Source of the DNA: Capitulum mitella | Lineage: Eukaryota; Arthropoda; Thecostraca; Pollicipedomorpha; Pollicipedidae | NCBI GenBank assembly: GCA_030062745.1 | Contig: CP099841.1 | Coordinates: forward strand, 28,275,398 to 28,339,397 | Length of the DNA stretch: 64,000 nt | Direction of reading: 5' to 3' | In this document: piece by piece, positions 60,301-64,000 of the stretch | Layout: the number at the start of each line of letters is the position of its first letter | How positions within the stretch are numbered: the first letter of the stretch is position 1 | The notes under the pieces: generated by a model | Database searches by the model: none | What the model was told of the DNA's origin: nothing | The model's input: the letters and a program-made list of their open reading frames with translations, nothing else | Position numbers and translations under genes: made by a program

Positions 60301-63300
60301 CTATACAGCGTCTATGTATGCAAGGCTCCAAATAAAGCAAATCATTAGTCTGTGAAATATTGCATAAACTGGTCGCACAATGTGCGTGGACTGATCCGAA
60401 TTTCGCCTGTTATTAGCAGTGCTCAGCAGCAGCACCACGCTAAAGAAAAGTCAAGACGCAAGACACTTGCGTCCCACGCCTCACGGGCCAGAATTAGTGT
60501 TCTCCCGGACCACCAGCCACCTCTGCTTACTTCCGGTTGCCACTGCCCACCGCCGGCGCCAATGGTTACCAAGAGTTACCACCGGTTACCAGTGATTACC
60601 TGGATTGGCAGGCGCGCGGAACTCCGGGTCCAAATCCTTGTACTGCAGGAAATACTCGACTTCAGCCATCTTCAAGTGGGCCAGCTCGAAATTGTCCATG
60701 TTGACGTTGTTGGTCATGCGGACCCTGTCCGGCAGCCAAGCACGGTGACGGGGAATCGCTCCCTTCCAGGTCGAACGCAGAGCGGCGGGCGAACGTCGTG
60801 ATAGGCCTCACCAGATAGACCTCGCGGGGAACAGCACGGGCCACAAAACACAACATCGCTGACATGCTGGACGATCAGGCCGCTACCATTCGAGACTGCA
60901 TCAGCGCTCGAACAAATGCTGATTTCCAACATCTGTTCTACAACGTCGAACAAACAACGTTTTGATGCGAAGTAATATTTTCCATTTCGCCCGGCGGAAG
61001 CAACGCCGTGACGTGACGCTGTGAAAGTGAGGGTCTGTCTCGTCCCCGCTTTGTGTTTCAAAAACGAAATCGGCTGTCCGCTGCACCCCGAGAACAGCTG
61101 TTCTGCGCCAGGAGTTGTCTGCTATCCGATTCGCGCATTATGGCTGCTGTGGAGCAGGCGATGCTTTTGATCGGAGGAAGTAAAACAAGGCTGAAGCGAC
61201 CGCGTGATTTCAAGAGCTACGTGACGTGAAGTGACGCGAACCTTCCTGAGTGGAGCGGTCCCGCAGGAGTTAGCGGGTCTGTGCGGCAGCCCAGCAGTGC
61301 GCCCCGTGACACGACTTGATGTAATGTCGGAGGAGTAAGAGCGCGAGATGAGGGGACGTCGGCCTGCGGTCCGACGACTGGCCACCGACGGGGAAGGTGA
61401 CCTGCGTGACTATCGGTGTATCCATATCGGCAATCGTGATCTTTATTTTGGTTGGTTACAGCGCTGATATCCCCGTCCTGGCAGGACGGGCTCGTGTCGC
61501 TCGATGCTCATATTTTGCCCGCAAGTCATCTGACAACTGACCAGTATAAGGTCATGCTGATAGCCGCAAAATGTTGCTGGCGTGTTAAACTCTCGCCACA
61601 AAGTCGCCCGCTATTCGGAATTGCTCGATCGGGTGTGGGGACCGGAGTCTATGCATCAAGCTATGCTTAGCAAGCGATTCGATCCGTAGCACCACCCCAG
61701 CAGCCATTCGGACCAAATGCATAAAACAGGTGGGGTCGTCGTCTGCCGGGCGGCCGGTCGTCATCCTCCACAAGTGGGCGGTCGAGAGGGCCAGCCGACG
61801 CCGTCCCACCACATGGCGGACGGCGTCCCAGCGTTTCGGGTCGTTTACAGGGACGCCATCTGCCTGACGCATCCACCGCCGCCCGTGAGCGCCAGGCAGC
61901 GTCAGCACGTCAGTTACCTGACATCATCGGAGCCGTCCCTGGCGCTCCAGGCCAGGGCCTCGCAGTCCGTTCCTACTTCGCAGGGGAGCCATTTGGATTT
62001 GTGCATGAAGTTCTTGTTGGCTGAGAGGTCTTGAAGCCCCATTCCTTTCAGGAACGTGTTCGCGTTATCGCGCATTTGGACCGCGTCCCAGCCCTGTAAG
62101 AATGGGCAACATATAGCTGATGCAGCTGGAATCGGCCGCCACAGTTGGGACCTGCACCTGGCGCGGAAATTGCACTCCGTCATGGGCAGGACGTCCGGCT
62201 CCCCAACCGCCCGGAAACGGAAAGCACACGCGAAACGGCCCGGATGGCGACCAAGTCAACCTCCTCTTTGGCGCACATGCCTATGGCAGTTTTTTTCCAC
62301 GCCACCTCCAGACGCATGGTGCGAATGATCTTCACTGTTACAACGTCACGCCAGTTCCGCACCATTTCCCCTTGCCGTGTTAACACAACAGAACGTATCC
62401 TGACTTACAGTACGCCAAGTCTCTAAATTTCGGGTCACTCGGATTCACTCTAAGAATCTGTCCATCGCTATGAACGAGGCAGAACTCATCAAGACTTTCT
62501 AGTCGCATGACAACACGACTTGCTTATTGCATCGAAGAATTGTTACTGCTCAATTACAGTTATTGTCCTGGAGATATCACTGTTGTAGCACGAAATCAAA
62601 ATATTCTACAATCGGCCGATATCCCAAATGCTTACCTGATCAATCAAGGTCTTCGTAATGTCAATGCTGTAGTTGTCGTAGGGGACCGTGTAGTTGTAAA
62701 TATTGATCCAGTTTTCGGCGAACAGGTCTCCTGAAAGTTCACGCAAAACCATCATCATCAGCACCAAAACGAGGCCCTCGCGCACATGCGCCAAAAATAA
62801 GGCGGTGGATCAAGGGTGAGGGATTCAAAAGGAATAAGCATCAGAGAAACTTTCAAAATCTGAATGCATTGTACTGCAATGTTACGAGTACAACCAAAAT
62901 TCACGCACGGGAGGGTAATGCGTCGCGCTAGTGCGCCAGTCCACCGTCGATGAAACTGCAAAACCCACACACCCGATACCGCTGCCCAGGTGCGCCGCGT
63001 AGAAGAGCCAGAGTCGCGGACACACTTATCTCACAGCGCACAAAAGTGGCGAGCAGCGCACGGCGCAGCGAACACCGGCGGCTTTTGCCAGTCCAGGTCG
63101 CAGCCCCTCACCCAGCAGGTGGGACGGCAGCGGCTGTTTGCCGGTGGCCGAGCTCGAGTAGCTGTCGTGCAGCCGGAAGCGGACGTAGCTGTGCAGCAGC
63201 TCGTAGAGCGACTGGAGCGGCGCCCAGGTGTCGGCCAGCTCCTGGAGCAGGGTGTCGTTGTCGCCGCCGTACCCGTACGGCTGCAGCCACAGCTGGCCGT

Positions 63301-63912
63301 AGTGGTCCAGACCTGCCGCGTTCGGAGGTCGGTTCAGCTGGCCTCCATGTACAGCGGGCCGGTCCGGCTGGTCAGTCGGGTACAGGGGTCAGACCAGATG
63401 GCTTCCAGGCGTTGGATGTCGGTATCGCTAGTCCGTCTGGCGCAGGGGGAATCCGTCCTCCTGGCATGTAGGGTACAGGGGAAGGGGGAGGGGGGGGGCA
63501 GTCCAGCTGGCCTGCATGGGCAAGACGCTAGTCCCGCTAACCCGTCCGGTACAGAGGTACAGAGGCGCTGCTGGTCTGTAGTGCTGGGCACAGGTGTCGG
63601 ACTTTGTCGGTCTTTGGACTCGCATGGTACAGAGAGTCGCTGCTTCAGGTCTGCAGGCTTCATGGAGACAGACAGACCACAAAGGAGAAATTGCAGACAA
63701 CAGTGGAGTGAAAGCGCAGCCCGTGGCTCCGTTCCACACATCACCCCGTAATATGTGCCGCTTACCGGCCGCCTTAGCCGCGTCGTTGCCTTCACTGACG
63801 TAGTCCGTGAAGGCGTCGGCCATTTCGTCCTTTGCCGCGTTCCGAAAAGCTGACCAGTAGTATTCCAGCTGCTGCTCCTCCATTGGGCCGGAACGCATCA
63901 TTTCGCGCAGAT
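57359..63912 (-). CDS. ACE-like (peptidase M2) membrane protein, active site lost; partial, 9 exons
   Basis: Nine minus-strand exons: 63,912-63,766, 63,312-63,112, 62,730-62,636, 62,093-61,918, 60,724-60,600, 60,033-59,897, 59,584-59,481, 58,780-58,423 and 57,538-57,359. All eight junctions are GT-AG and in phase, giving about 507 codons. Family landmarks in order: LQSLYELLHSYVR, LPSHLLGDLFAENW, NIYNYTVPYD, VEYFLQYKDLDPEFR, AISLSVLNPKHL, QTWRWMVFNG, RWWEMR, YMATLLQFQLFEFFC, LSADAMLKYF. ACE removes dipeptides using zinc held by HEXXH and a downstream Glu. Here the HHEMGH position reads HLKMAE, so both His ligands and the catalytic Glu are gone; the His before ASAW and the FHIP His are also replaced. 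The FLEA Glu and the QRY Arg-Tyr pair remain. The last exon adds a transmembrane helix (VPIVVGVVLGVLVLIVLIAY) and a short basic tail: a type I membrane protein. The first 90-110 residues lie beyond the right edge. It resembles non-peptidase ACE homologues such as nematode ACN-1. Confidence 0.88.
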
Positions 63913-64000
63913 CTGCGCAGAGCAGTACGACGTCGGCGGGGAACCGGTGCGGCGGAAACCAAGCTGATCCGTCAGAACGGGCAGAACAGCGGCAAAAGCA

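Overview
The window is animal nuclear DNA. Three things show this: intron-bearing genes with in-phase GT-AG junctions, a large load of decayed retrotransposons, and about 1.3 kb of interstitial TTAGG telomere-type repeat. TTAGG is the ancestral arthropod telomere motif, so I read the source as an arthropod. A crustacean seems plausible, but species cannot be fixed from this sequence. There is no bacterial gene organisation, CRISPR array or operon.

Layout. 1.5-6.25 kb holds a nearly full-length, decayed non-LTR retrotransposon on the minus strand (gag-like ORF1, endonuclease, reverse transcriptase, RNase H). 6.3-8.0 kb is non-coding and rich in a short GGCTACC / ACATAAG motif. 8.3-13.5 kb is a GC-rich, multi-exon minus-strand gene that I read as a Crypton-like tyrosine recombinase, with local duplications in and upstream of it. 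15.2-16.7 kb carries about 360-bp repeats that contain the same GGCTACC / ACATAAG motif. 17.2-18.4 kb has a possible LINE ORF1 remnant with tandem repeats upstream of it. 18.8-20.0 kb and 46.4-47.5 kb are two copies of a 1.15-1.17 kb element with terminal inverted repeats. 22-24.9 kb is a cluster of Penelope-like element pieces in both orientations, next to TA tracts. 25.0-26.2 kb is bounded by inverted repeats. 27.7-40.5 kb is LINE territory, including a nearly perfect 6.9-kb palindrome (28,466-35,381) made of two opposed copies of one already broken LINE. 43.5-45.65 kb is satellite plus the TTAGG block. 47.8-48.3 kb is a minisatellite. 50.1-50.8 kb is a pogo/Tigger-like DDE transposase remnant.

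The right end is gene-bearing. At 54.3-55.4 kb on the minus strand is an intronless secreted protein with a PAN/apple-like segment and two C-type lectin domains. At 57.36 kb to the right edge, also minus strand, are nine consecutive in-phase exons of an angiotensin-converting-enzyme (peptidase M2) homologue ending in a transmembrane anchor. Its N-terminus lies off the window. The zinc-binding HEXXH motif of this protein is destroyed at the sequence level (LKMAE), so it is predicted to be a non-catalytic ACE-like protein, like nematode ACN-1.

The strongest items for a second look are the inactive ACE homologue, the palindrome whose arms share the same inactivating lesions, the intron-bearing tyrosine recombinase gene, and the uncharacterised repeat families.
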